DNA from: RYN-133 sp963754285
GTDB lineage: Bacteria > Actinomycetota > Actinomycetes > Mycobacteriales > Jatrophihabitantaceae
NCBI GenBank assembly: GCA_963754285.1
Contig: CAVWFN010000006.1
Coordinates: 496,001 to 560,000 of the forward strand
Direction of reading: 5' to 3'
DNA: 64,000 nucleotides
Shown: piece by piece, positions 53,370 to 60,665 of the stretch
Position numbering within the stretch: position 1 is the first letter of the stretch
Layout of the letters: every line of letters starts with the position of its first letter
Notes under the pieces: model-generated
The model's database searches: none
What the model saw: only the letters and a program-made list of their open reading frames with translations
Told to the model about the DNA's origin: nothing
Translations under genes and position numbers: made by a program

Positions 53370-53561
53370 CATCGGGCCGTACACCTCGGAGCCGGCGTCG
53401 AGCAGGGTGACCTGCGCGATGCCGGCTTCGGCCAGTTCGCGGAAGTTCTCGCCGAGCCAGGATTCCGCGTCGGCCTGGCTGGCGTGCGCGGGTCCGGTAG
53501 GGATGTCGGCCCCGTCGACGACTGCGCCGGATGCGTCCTCATACCGCCAGGTCCATGTCAC
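53352..53561 (-). CDS. Small acidic protein, 69 residues, unknown function
   Basis: GTG 53561 gives MTWTWRYEDASGAVVDGADI, then SQADAESWLGENFRELAEAG and VTLLDAGSEVYGPMSLADE. The pattern (short beta strands around one helix) and the position of the -10 box 7 bases upstream make it a convincing gene. I recall similar 65-70 residue proteins in actinomycetes, without a function. It overlaps the MMPL gene end by 18 bases and diverges from the cobalamin riboswitch. Confidence 0.75.
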   Translation of the reverse strand: MTWTWRYEDASGAVVDGADIPTGPAHASQADAESWLGENFRELAEAGIAQVTLLDAGSEVYGPMSLADE

Positions 53562-53568
53562 GTACCCG

Positions 53569-53574
53569 ACATTA
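53569..53574 (-). promoter_or_regulatory. -10 box of the 69-residue protein gene
   Basis: TAATGT on the minus strand, 7 bases before GTG 53561; excludes the longer in-frame starts. Confidence 0.5.
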
Positions 53575-53582
53575 GTTTGACC

Positions 53583-53705
53583 TGGCCCGACCGGTGTGAT
53601 GGGGTGAGCGCGATCCACCGCCTGAGCAGGGGAAGCCGGTCGAAGTCCGGCACTGACCCGCAGCCGTAGGTCCTGAAAGGGACGAGTCGGAATGCCTGCC
53701 GCGGG
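53583..53705 (+). ncRNA. Cobalamin riboswitch
   Basis: The core reads gggaagccggtcgaagtccg, then gcactgacccgcagccgta, then gacgagtcggaatgcctgcc (ending near 53702), which are the B12-box and flanking conserved segments of the AdoCbl aptamer in the correct order and spacing. The first gene downstream starts at 53817 behind AAGGGG at 53801-53806, leaving about 110 bases for the expression platform. Family behaviour: cobalamin binding lowers expression. It supports corrinoid uptake as the function of the genes that follow. Confidence 0.92.
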
Positions 53706-53816
53706 TGCTTTCGTCCATCACCGTCGAGGTCTGCGGTGCAGGGTACGAGTGGCAGCCGTTCTGCGGCGCCACCCTGACTCGAGCCACAGCCGCCCGATCC
53801 AAGGGGCTGCTCACAC

Positions 53817-55343
53817 ATGCTTGCTCAGCTGTTCACGTCACGATCTGCTCGTGCGCTCGCACTCGTTGCGACCGGTGCACTCGCGCTCGTCTCGCTCTCT
53901 GCCGCACCCGCCGAGGCGGCGGCACCACGCACCACCACCGCACCGGCGAAGGCGGCTGCGGGATGGCTCGCCCAGCAGTTCACGAATCACTTCGACTACG
54001 CCGGCAGCACGTTCTTCGACGGCGGCTCGACCGCCGACGCGATCTTCGCGCTCTCTGCCGCCGGCGTCGGCAGGGACAAGATCGAGTCGGCGATCACGTA
54101 TTTCGCCAAGCACGTCGATGACTACACGTCACTGCACGACAAGTCAGGCAAGCCCGGGCCGTACGACGGTTCGGTCGGCAAGACCGCGGTTGCTGCTCTC
54201 GTCGCCGGTGTCGACCCGACGCATTTCGGCGGTTACAACCTGCTGCACGCGCTCAAGCACGACCAGTGCACGACCGCATCCGAGCCGAAGAACAACAAGG
54301 ACACCAAGACGCCGGTCTGCCCTGCCGTCGGCGCCGCACGCAACATCTACTCCAGCGTTTCCGAGTCGCTCGCGATCCTCGCCGAGGCGCGCGGATCGGC
54401 GAAGTACGGGTCGACCTACGCACCGGACACCGCGGCGATGAGCTACTTCCTCTCGCTGCAGTGCGCGAACGGCGGGTTCACCGCGGACACTGCGGGCGGA
54501 GCGCACTGCGCGAGTGACCCCGACTCGACCGGCTACGCGATCATGGCGCTGCAGGCTGCCGGGCATCAGTCGGCTGCGCTGGATCGCGCCGCGCAATGGT
54601 TGCAGAAGACCCGCAACGCCGACGGCTCGTGGACCGCGCAACACGTTCACAACGTCGACTCGACCGGGCTCGCCGCCGCTGCGTTGCGCGCACACGGCGT
54701 GGACACGAGCCGGTCGATGGCCTGGCTGGCCACGCAGCAGGTCGATTCCGGACCCACCGTCGGCAAGGGCGCGTCGCGCGGTGCGCTCAAGTACAACGGG
54801 GCGTTCGATGCGGCCTCGTCGGTCAAGGCGACGGCTGACGGCATCCTCGGCATGGCCGGCCACGGCAGCCTGGCAACGCTGTCCGACGCGTCCACGATCG
54901 CGGCCACACCAGTGCTCGCATTGGCGCCCGGGACCGCTCAGCACAAGCACGTCGTCGCCGGCCGGCAGCAAACGGTCACGGCGAGCGGCTTCGCCGCCCA
55001 TGAGACGGTCAGCGGCGTCCTGCATCCAGGTGGCGCCGCGGTGGGCAGCGCGCGGACGGACAAGGATGGCACCGTGACGCTGACCTTCACCGTGCCTCGT
55101 GCCGCGACCGGCACCCGCAAGGTCGTCCTGACCGGCGCCCGGAGCGGGCTACGCACCGACAGCGCGTCGTTCCACATCGCACCGGCGCCGTCCGCATCCA
55201 CGGCGGGTGGCGGCACCAGCACGCCGTCGCTGGCCGACACCGGACGCGACTCGCGCCAGACCGTGCTCGAGCTCGCGATCGGGCTCGCCTTGATCGTCAC
55301 CGGCGCACTCGCCGTGCTGGCCGGGAGGCGACGCGCCGAATGA
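53817..55343 (+). CDS. Secreted transcobalamin-like alpha-toroid protein with LADTG anchor
   Basis: 508 residues from ATG 53817. Signal peptide to about 35 (SAAPAEAAAP). Residues 45-365 form helical repeats of the terpenoid-cyclase/prenyltransferase toroid kind, with repeated aromatic/Asp-Gly turns (GGSTADAIFALSAAGVGRDK; SLQCANGGFTADTAGGAHCA; DSTGYAIMALQAAGHQSAAL; KTRNADGSWTAQHVHNVDST). This is also the alpha domain of intrinsic factor and transcobalamin. Residues 370-455 look like a beta-sandwich. The C-terminus has LADTGRDSRQ, a hydrophobic helix and RRRAE, a sortase-type wall anchor (LAxTG). Riboswitch control and ECF neighbours point to corrinoid capture at the surface; the prenyltransferase-type label would mislead. 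Confidence 0.85.
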   Translation: MLAQLFTSRSARALALVATGALALVSLSAAPAEAAAPRTTTAPAKAAAGWLAQQFTNHFDYAGSTFFDGGSTADAIFALSAAGVGRDKIESAITYFAKHVDDYTSLHDKSGKPGPYDGSVGKTAVAALVAGVDPTHFGGYNLLHALKHDQCTTASEPKNNKDTKTPVCPAVGAARNIYSSVSESLAILAEARGSAKYGSTYAPDTAAMSYFLSLQCANGGFTADTAGGAHCASDPDSTGYAIMALQAAGHQSAALDRAAQWLQKTRNADGSWTAQHVHNVDSTGLAAAALRAHGVDTSRSMAWLATQQVDSGPTVGKGASRGALKYNGAFDAASSVKATADGILGMAGHGSLATLSDASTIAATPVLALAPGTAQHKHVVAGRQQTVTASGFAAHETVSGVLHPGGAAVGSARTDKDGTVTLTFTVPRAATGTRKVVLTGARSGLRTDSASFHIAPAPSASTAGGGTSTPSLADTGRDSRQTVLELAIGLALIVTGALAVLAGRRRAE

Positions 55344-56209
55344 GATCCGTCGTGACGGTGGCGGCGGGCGCGGTGCTTGCTGCCGCGGCCGCGTTCGCGG
55401 CGCCGTCTGCCGCGAGCGCCGCTCCACGGCACGTCGGCATCGTCGTTCGCTACGCGAACGGCCACGTGTCGGCAGGGTGCACCACCGTCGGCGGCAGCGG
55501 GCTGGCCGTGCTCGAGCGCAAGCACACCGTCACGATGGGCACCCAGCAGTACAGCGGCTTCGTGCTCAAGATCGACGGTGTCGGCACGGCACGTCCGGAC
55601 AACACGCACTACTGGTCGTACTGGCATTCCGGCGGGCACGGCGGATGGACGTACGCGAGCTCCGGCGCCGCTTCGTACACGCCCAAAGCGGGGACGGTCG
55701 AGGGCTGGTCGTACGTGAACGGGCAGAACTCGGCGCCGAAGCCACGCTCGTACACGTATGCGGCGCTGTGCGGGCAGCTGGATCCGAAGCCGGCGCCGAA
55801 GGCGACGCCGTCATCCACATCTGCAACCACGGCACCACCGACAGCGCGGCCGTCACACTCTGCCCCGGCGCGGACCGCAACACCTCTCGTGCCGACACAC
55901 GCGCCGGTCGCGACGACGGGCAGGGCGCACGTCAACGTCGCGCCACCCGTCCCGCATCGGCACACGTCGGCCCCGGCGCACTCGACGACGCCCTCGCGAC
56001 CTGCACCGAGCACGGCGCGCGCACACGCATCACGCTCGGCTGCGACCGCGCCGACTGCCAACACCGACCCGACGGCCGCTGCGCCGAGCCCGGTCGCGCA
56101 CGCCACCGATGACTCGACCCCGGCGGCGTTGCCCGCGATCGGTGCGCTCGTCGTCGTCGCCGCGCTCGGCGTCACCGCGTGGTTGGTCGCGCGGCGCCGC
56201 ACCGGCTGA
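55340..56209 (+). CDS. Secreted DUF4430 protein (transcobalamin C-terminal domain type) with membrane anchor
   Basis: 289 residues; ATG 55340 overlaps the upstream stop (ATGA). Signal peptide to about 27 (SAASAA). Residues 30-145 are DUF4430: VGIVVRYANGHVSAGCTTVG, GFVLKIDGVGTARPDNTHYW, SYWHSGGHGGWTYASSGAAS and VEGWSYVNGQNSAPK. This fold is the beta domain of intrinsic factor/transcobalamin. A Pro/Thr/Ala/His stalk (150-250) and a final helix ALPAIGALVVVAALGVTAWL with RRRTG hold it on the membrane. Beside the alpha-toroid gene it completes, as a separate chain, the two-domain binding protein of animals. Ligand binding is inferred. Confidence 0.85.
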   Translation: MRSVVTVAAGAVLAAAAAFAAPSAASAAPRHVGIVVRYANGHVSAGCTTVGGSGLAVLERKHTVTMGTQQYSGFVLKIDGVGTARPDNTHYWSYWHSGGHGGWTYASSGAASYTPKAGTVEGWSYVNGQNSAPKPRSYTYAALCGQLDPKPAPKATPSSTSATTAPPTARPSHSAPARTATPLVPTHAPVATTGRAHVNVAPPVPHRHTSAPAHSTTPSRPAPSTARAHASRSAATAPTANTDPTAAAPSPVAHATDDSTPAALPAIGALVVVAALGVTAWLVARRRTG

Positions 56210-56212
56210 CTG

Positions 56213-57304
56213 ATGCGCGCGGCGCCCCGACTGCTGCACCCGGCCGCGTGGTGGCTGTGGGCGCTGGCACTCGCGTACGCGTCTATGCGCACCAACCAGC
56301 CGCTGCTGTTGCTGGCGATTGCGGCAGTCGCCGCACTCGTAGTCGGCGCTCGACGCGGACGCGCGCCGTGGGCCCGCGCGTACGGTCTGCTGCTCAAGCT
56401 CGCGGTGCTGACTGTCGTCGTCACAGTGCTGCTGCAGGTGTTGCTCGGTGCGCGCTACCCCGGCCACACGGTGCTCAACCTGCCGTCGGTGCCGCTGCCG
56501 AGCTGGCTCGGCGGCATCTCCCTGGGCGGCCCGATCACCGGGGAAGCGTTGCTCAACGCGTTCGTGTCGGGACTGCGGTTGGCGGTGTTGATCACGTGCT
56601 TCGGTGCGGCCAACGCGCTCGCCCACCCGGCTCGGCTGACCCGCATCCTGCCTGCGGCGTTGTACGAGGTCGGCGTAGCGGTCGTGGTGGCATTGACGTT
56701 CGTACCGCAGCTCGCCGAATCGCTCGTGCGGGTGCGCGCCGCACAACGGCTCCGGGGTCGGTCGGTTGCCGGGCTGCGCGGACTGCGTGGCGTCGCCGTG
56801 CCCGTCCTCGAAGAGGCATTGGAACGAGCGATCTCCCTTGCTGCGTCTATGGATTCGCGCGGCTACGGACGTCGTAACCATTTGCCTGCACTGACCCGGC
56901 GGCTGTCCGGTGCGGGAGTGCTCGTGGGGTTCGGCGCTGCGGTCGTCGGCACCTACCAGGTCATCTCCGCGGGCAACGGCCATCGGCTCGGTGTCGTGCT
57001 GCTCAGCGGCGGTACCGGGTTGGCCATCGTGGCCGGGTTCGTCGCCGGCCGCCGCGTGCAGCGCAGCCGTTACCGGCCCGATCCGTGGCGCGGCCCGGAG
57101 TGGCTCGTCGTCGCCTGTGGCGCCGTCGTCGCCGCCACGTACACCCTCGATGTGCACGATGCCCTGACCGAGGGGGTTGCGTTGGCGTGGCCGACACTGC
57201 ACGTCGTGCCGTTCCTTGCCACGCTTGTCGGCGCCGTCCCGGCGTTCGCGACACCGGACGTCCCCACCGGCGTGCCGGTAGCCGCGCAGGTCGTGCCGGC
57301 GTGA
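56213..57304 (+). CDS. ecfT: ECF transporter T component (CbiQ/EcfT family)
   Basis: 363 residues from ATG 56213, 3 bases after the DUF4430 stop. Membrane helices near 10-30, 33-48, 62-82, 125-145, 157-175, 235-258, 265-285 and 300-350. The two coupling-helix signatures are RVRAAQRLRGRSVAGLRGLR and AASMDSRGYGRRNHLP, matching the paired Ala-Arg-Gly type motifs that contact the ATPases. It links the S component to the fused ATPase. It is longer than typical EcfT (about 260) because of C-terminal helices. The stop overlaps the next GTG. Confidence 0.87.
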   Translation: MRAAPRLLHPAAWWLWALALAYASMRTNQPLLLLAIAAVAALVVGARRGRAPWARAYGLLLKLAVLTVVVTVLLQVLLGARYPGHTVLNLPSVPLPSWLGGISLGGPITGEALLNAFVSGLRLAVLITCFGAANALAHPARLTRILPAALYEVGVAVVVALTFVPQLAESLVRVRAAQRLRGRSVAGLRGLRGVAVPVLEEALERAISLAASMDSRGYGRRNHLPALTRRLSGAGVLVGFGAAVVGTYQVISAGNGHRLGVVLLSGGTGLAIVAGFVAGRRVQRSRYRPDPWRGPEWLVVACGAVVAATYTLDVHDALTEGVALAWPTLHVVPFLATLVGAVPAFATPDVPTGVPVAAQVVPA

Positions 57305-59025
57305 TCGATTTCGAGAACGTCAGCATCCGCTATCCGGGGGCAGACGAGCCGGTGCTGCGCGATGTGTCGGTGCACATTCCGGAGGGCGAGTTGTGCGTCG
57401 TGGTCGGCAGCACCGGCAGCGGCAAGTCGACTCTGCTCGGCGCTGTCAACGGTCTCGTCCCTCACTTCACCGGCGGCCGGTTGTCGGGACGGGTGCGCGT
57501 CGACGGACGTGACACCCGCACACATCCGCCGCGCGAACTCGCCGACGTGGTCGGCGTGGTCGGACAGAACCCGGCGGCCACCTTCGTCGCCGACACGGTG
57601 GAAGACGAACTCGCCTACACGATGGAGTCGCTCGGCGTGCCCGCCGACGTGATGCGTCGCCGGGTCGAGGACACCCTCGATCTGCTCGGGCTCGTCGACC
57701 TGCGGGCGCGAGCGGTGTCGACGCTGTCCGGCGGGCAGGCCCAGCGAGTGGCGATCGGCGCTGTGCTCACTGCGCATCCACGCGTGCTGGTGCTCGACGA
57801 ACCGACGTCGGCGCTCGACCCGGCCGCGGCCGAGGACGTGCTCGCCGCCGTCCAACGTCTTGTCCACGACCTCGGCCTCACGGTGCTGATGGCCGAACAT
57901 CGGCTCGAACGCGTCGTTCAGCATGCCGATTCGCTGCTGTGGTTGCCCGGCGACGGCTCGGCGATCCGAGACGAACCGGCCGCGATCATGCAGCGCACGA
58001 CGAGCACTCCCCCGGTCGTCACGCTCGCGCGCGTCGTCGGCTGGTCGCCGCCGCCGCTGACCGTGCGCGATGCGCGTGGCGCGGCCAGGTCGTTGCGCGA
58101 ACGACTGCCCGCCGTTCCCGTCACTGTGGCAAGCCCGCCGCTGGGCGCCCCGGCAGCGAGTACGGCCAAACTGACCGTGCGCTACGGCCCGCTCGTCGCG
58201 TTGCGCAACGTCTCGCTCACCGTGCACTCCGGCGAGATCATCGCGCTGATGGGCCGCAACGGCGCCGGGAAGTCGACGCTGCTCGGCGCACTGTGCGGAC
58301 TGGTGGCGCCGGGGTCCGGCACCGCGCGGGTCGCTGATCGAGATCCGGCGACGCTGAAGGGACGCGACCTGATCCGCCACGTGGGCGTCGTCCCGCAACA
58401 ACCGGGCGATCTGCTCTACGCGGACACCGTTGCCGAAGAGTGCCGCACCGCCGACCGTGAGGCCGGCGTCGCTGCCGGCACGACAGCCGGGTTGCTGACC
58501 CGGCTGGCCGGCGACCTCGACGTCCGGCTGCATCCGCGCGATCTGTCCGAGGGACAACGGTTGTGCGTCGCGCTCGCCGTGGTGCTCGCGGCCGCGCCGC
58601 CGGTGTTGCTGCTCGACGAGCCGACCCGGGGGCTCGACTACTCGGCAAAAGCGCGGCTCGTGACCACATTGCGCGAACTCGCAGAGAGCGGACACGCGGT
58701 CGTGCTCGCAACCCACGACGTCGAACTCGCCGCCGAGGTCAGCGCACGCACCGTCGTGCTCGCCGACGGCGAGGTCGTCGCCGACGGCCCGAGCCGCGAC
58801 GTCGTCACGCAGTCGCCGGTCTTCGCGCCGCAGATCGCGAAGGTGCTGGCGCCGCTGCCGTACCTGACCGTGGGCGACGTCGAGCGCTCGCTGGCCGCGC
58901 CTTTCCCCGCTGGCGCTCGCTCCGGCGCCCACCAACCGAGCACCAGCGGGGAACCGCCCGAGGCTTTCCCCGCGGGTGACCGCTCCGGCGCCCACCAACC
59001 GAGCACCAGCGGGGAAAACCGGTGA
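57301..59025 (+). CDS. ecfA: ECF transporter ATPase, two nucleotide-binding domains fused
   Basis: 574 residues from GTG 57301 (GTGA overlap). Domain 1: Walker A VVGSTGSGKSTLLGAVN, Q-loop VVGQNPAATFVADTVEDELA (the ECF-specific groove), signature STLSGGQAQRVAIGA, Walker B VLVLDEPTSALD and H-loop LMAEHRLE. Domain 2 (from about 290): GRNGAGKSTLLGALCG, VVPQQPGDLLYADTVAEE, signature DLSEGQRLCVALAV, VLLLDEPTRGLD and ATHDVE. Both sites look active. The last 40 residues are two copies of FPAG-x-RSGAHQPSTSGE, coded by palindromic repeats and not part of the family fold. The stop overlaps the S-component start. Confidence 0.9.
   Translation: MIDFENVSIRYPGADEPVLRDVSVHIPEGELCVVVGSTGSGKSTLLGAVNGLVPHFTGGRLSGRVRVDGRDTRTHPPRELADVVGVVGQNPAATFVADTVEDELAYTMESLGVPADVMRRRVEDTLDLLGLVDLRARAVSTLSGGQAQRVAIGAVLTAHPRVLVLDEPTSALDPAAAEDVLAAVQRLVHDLGLTVLMAEHRLERVVQHADSLLWLPGDGSAIRDEPAAIMQRTTSTPPVVTLARVVGWSPPPLTVRDARGAARSLRERLPAVPVTVASPPLGAPAASTAKLTVRYGPLVALRNVSLTVHSGEIIALMGRNGAGKSTLLGALCGLVAPGSGTARVADRDPATLKGRDLIRHVGVVPQQPGDLLYADTVAEECRTADREAGVAAGTTAGLLTRLAGDLDVRLHPRDLSEGQRLCVALAVVLAAAPPVLLLDEPTRGLDYSAKARLVTTLRELAESGHAVVLATHDVELAAEVSARTVVLADGEVVADGPSRDVVTQSPVFAPQIAKVLAPLPYLTVGDVERSLAAPFPAGARSGAHQPSTSGEPPEAFPAGDRSGAHQPSTSGENR
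58902..59017. repeat. Palindromic repeat, family C, two copies inside the ecfA tail
   Basis: Copy 1 has arms ttccccgctgg (58903-58913) and ccagcggggaa (58943-58953), a perfect 11-base stem. Copy 2 has tttccccgc (58965-58973) and gcggggaaa (59009-59017). Both share the centre gctccggcgcccaccaaccg. They encode the repeated peptide at the ATPase C-terminus. The 3' arm of copy 2 contains the GGGGA that must serve as ribosome site for the S-component gene starting at 59022. Confidence 0.8.
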
Positions 59026-59831
59026 GCGGACGGGCGCTGGAACTTCGACCGCGTGCGCTGGCCGCGATCGTCGCGGTGACCCTCGTCGGCATCGGCGCCT
59101 TCGTGTGGCCACTGGTGCTCGGCTTCTCGGCGGCTGATTCCGGTCACGACCGTGACGCGCCGTGGGTGTTCTTGATCATGCTGCCGTTGCTGTTGCTCGT
59201 GGTGGCGGCCGAGATCGCAGACGGCGGCATGGACGCGAAAGCGGTCGCCCTGCTGGGTGTTCTGTCGGGAGCGTGCGCCGTGCTGCGGCCGATCACCGGC
59301 GGCGTCACCGGCGTGCAACTGATGTTCTTCCTGCTCGTCCCGGCCGGTCGCGTGTTCGGACCCGGGTTCGGTTTCGTGCTCGGCAACGTCGCGATGTTCG
59401 CGTCCGCCGCCCTGACCGGCGGCGGCGGACCGTGGCTGCCGTTCCAGATGCTCGCCGCCGGTTGGGTCGGCATGTTCGCCGGCTGCCTGCCCCGCCTGCG
59501 CGGACGAGCCGAACTGCTCCTGCTCGCCGCGTACGGGTTCGTGGCCGGCATTGCCTACGGCTTCGTGCTCAACCTGTGGTTCTGGCCGTTCGGCACGACC
59601 GGGACGGGCGCGGGCGCGGCGGTCACGTTCGTCCCCGGCGGTTCGGTGCTCGACAACCTGCGGCGCTGGATCGAATTCAGCACGTCGACCAGCCTCGGCT
59701 TCGACATCCCGCGCGGCCTCGCGACGGCGATCGCCCTGCTGCTGGTCGGACGTCCCGTGCTCCTCGCGCTACGGCGCGCCGCACGGCGAGCAGCCTTCGA
59801 CGCGGTCCCCGAATTTCACGCCCTAGGCTGA
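59022..59831 (+). CDS. ECF transporter S component, probably for cobalamin or a corrinoid
   Basis: 269 residues from GTG 59022. Seven or so membrane helices: LAAIVAVTLVGIGAFVWPLV, WVFLIMLPLLLLVVAAEIAD, AVALLGVLSGACAVLRPITG, QLMFFLLVPAGRVFGPGFGF, VLGNVAMFASAALTGGGGPW, LLLLAAYGFVAGIAYGFVLN and the last at about 235-255. Segments LGNVAMFASAALTGGGGPWL and PFQMLAAGWVGMFAGCLPRL resemble substrate-binding S units of the CblT/QueT kind. Substrate is inferred from the B12 riboswitch and from the transcobalamin-like genes. Translation may depend on the family C hairpin holding its ribosome site. Confidence 0.82.
   Translation: MSGRALELRPRALAAIVAVTLVGIGAFVWPLVLGFSAADSGHDRDAPWVFLIMLPLLLLVVAAEIADGGMDAKAVALLGVLSGACAVLRPITGGVTGVQLMFFLLVPAGRVFGPGFGFVLGNVAMFASAALTGGGGPWLPFQMLAAGWVGMFAGCLPRLRGRAELLLLAAYGFVAGIAYGFVLNLWFWPFGTTGTGAGAAVTFVPGGSVLDNLRRWIEFSTSTSLGFDIPRGLATAIALLLVGRPVLLALRRAARRAAFDAVPEFHALG
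59824..59829 (+). promoter_or_regulatory. -10 box of the CobT-like gene
   Basis: TAGGCT, 7 bases before GTG 59837. It overlaps the S-component stop, giving the CobT-like gene a promoter apart from the riboswitch. Confidence 0.48.
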
Positions 59832-59836
59832 GCCGC

Positions 59837-60655
59837 GTGGATCTCGTCAGCGCCGGTGCAGACATCGAATGGCCCGACAACGACGCCGGGACGGCCCTGC
59901 GTGAACGACTGGCCGACACGCCCGACTACGGCCACCTCGCACCCCTCGCGGAGTGGTGGCGCTCGGTCCGTCCGAACGAAACGCTCGAGCGACCGCGCGG
60001 AGTGTTCCTCGGCGCGCCGGTGAGCGACGCCGTCGCGGCCGCCGCCGACGATGTGCGGGTGTCATGGCGCCACGTCGACACCGGTGACGACGGCGATCCC
60101 GTGGCCCGAGGCGCGTCCATCGCGGACGAGGAGATCGACGCGGGCGCCGACCTGCTGCTGGTTGCCGCTTCCGGCGTCGGTGCCGACGCCGCCATCGCCG
60201 TCTCGGTGCTGACGAACACCGAGCCGGTCAAGGTGCTCGCTCGCGGCGCCGCGGCGACCGACCCGGACGCGTGGATGGAACGCGCCGTTGCGGTGCGCGA
60301 CGGCCGGCGTGCCTGCATGCCGTTGCGCTCCGAGCCCGACCACCTGCTGACCAAGATCGACAGCGCGCGGCTGGCGGTCGTCGCCGGCCTCGTGCTGCGC
60401 GCGGCCGCGCGACGCACGCCGGTGCTGCTCGACGGGCCGGCCGCAGCCGCCGGAGCGCTCATCGCGTACGAGGCGCAGCCGCGTGCCGTGCGGTGGTGGG
60501 CGGCCGCCGATCTGGGCCCGGATCCCGCTCAGGAGCTTGCGCTGACCCGGATGGGCCAGCAGGCCGTGCTCGGGCTCGGCAGCGGGTTGGGCAACGGTCT
60601 CGCCGCTCTGCTGACCGTCCCCGTCATCCGCGCCGCAGCCGCGTTGGGCAACTAG
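59837..60655 (+). CDS. CobT-like protein (DMB phosphoribosyltransferase family), catalytic Glu not conserved
   Basis: 272 residues from GTG 59837, against about 350 for CobT. The C-terminal half follows the family: EEIDAGADLLLVAASGVGAD (CobT GEMGIGNTT region), NTEPVKVLARG, then RTPVLLDGPAAAAGALIAYE (CobT VVVDGFIAAAAAL) and LALTRMGQQAVLGLGSGLGN, then GLAALLTVPVIRAAAAL. The family ending LGEGTGAALALPLLRAA aligns with LGNGLAALLTVPVIRAA, so the general-base Glu (Glu317 in Salmonella CobT as I recall) is Asn here, and the GIGNTT loop is altered. Probably not a normal transferase; it may bind dimethylbenzimidazole, a riboside or a corrinoid. Adjacent to the corrinoid ECF genes. Confidence 0.6.
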   Translation: MDLVSAGADIEWPDNDAGTALRERLADTPDYGHLAPLAEWWRSVRPNETLERPRGVFLGAPVSDAVAAAADDVRVSWRHVDTGDDGDPVARGASIADEEIDAGADLLLVAASGVGADAAIAVSVLTNTEPVKVLARGAAATDPDAWMERAVAVRDGRRACMPLRSEPDHLLTKIDSARLAVVAGLVLRAAARRTPVLLDGPAAAAGALIAYEAQPRAVRWWAAADLGPDPAQELALTRMGQQAVLGLGSGLGNGLAALLTVPVIRAAAALGN

Positions 60656-60658
60656 GGT
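60653..60658 (+). promoter_or_regulatory. -10 box of the AI-2E family gene
   Basis: TAGGGT, 7 bases before GTG 60666; its first three bases are the stop codon of the CobT-like gene. Confidence 0.48.
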
Positions 60659-60665
60659 TCGGGCG

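Noticed and set aside
53817..55343. Squalene/hopene cyclase or prenyltransferase.
   Set aside because: No DxDD or cyclase catalytic motif and no isoprenoid genes; a signal peptide, wall anchor and B12 riboswitch indicate a binding protein.
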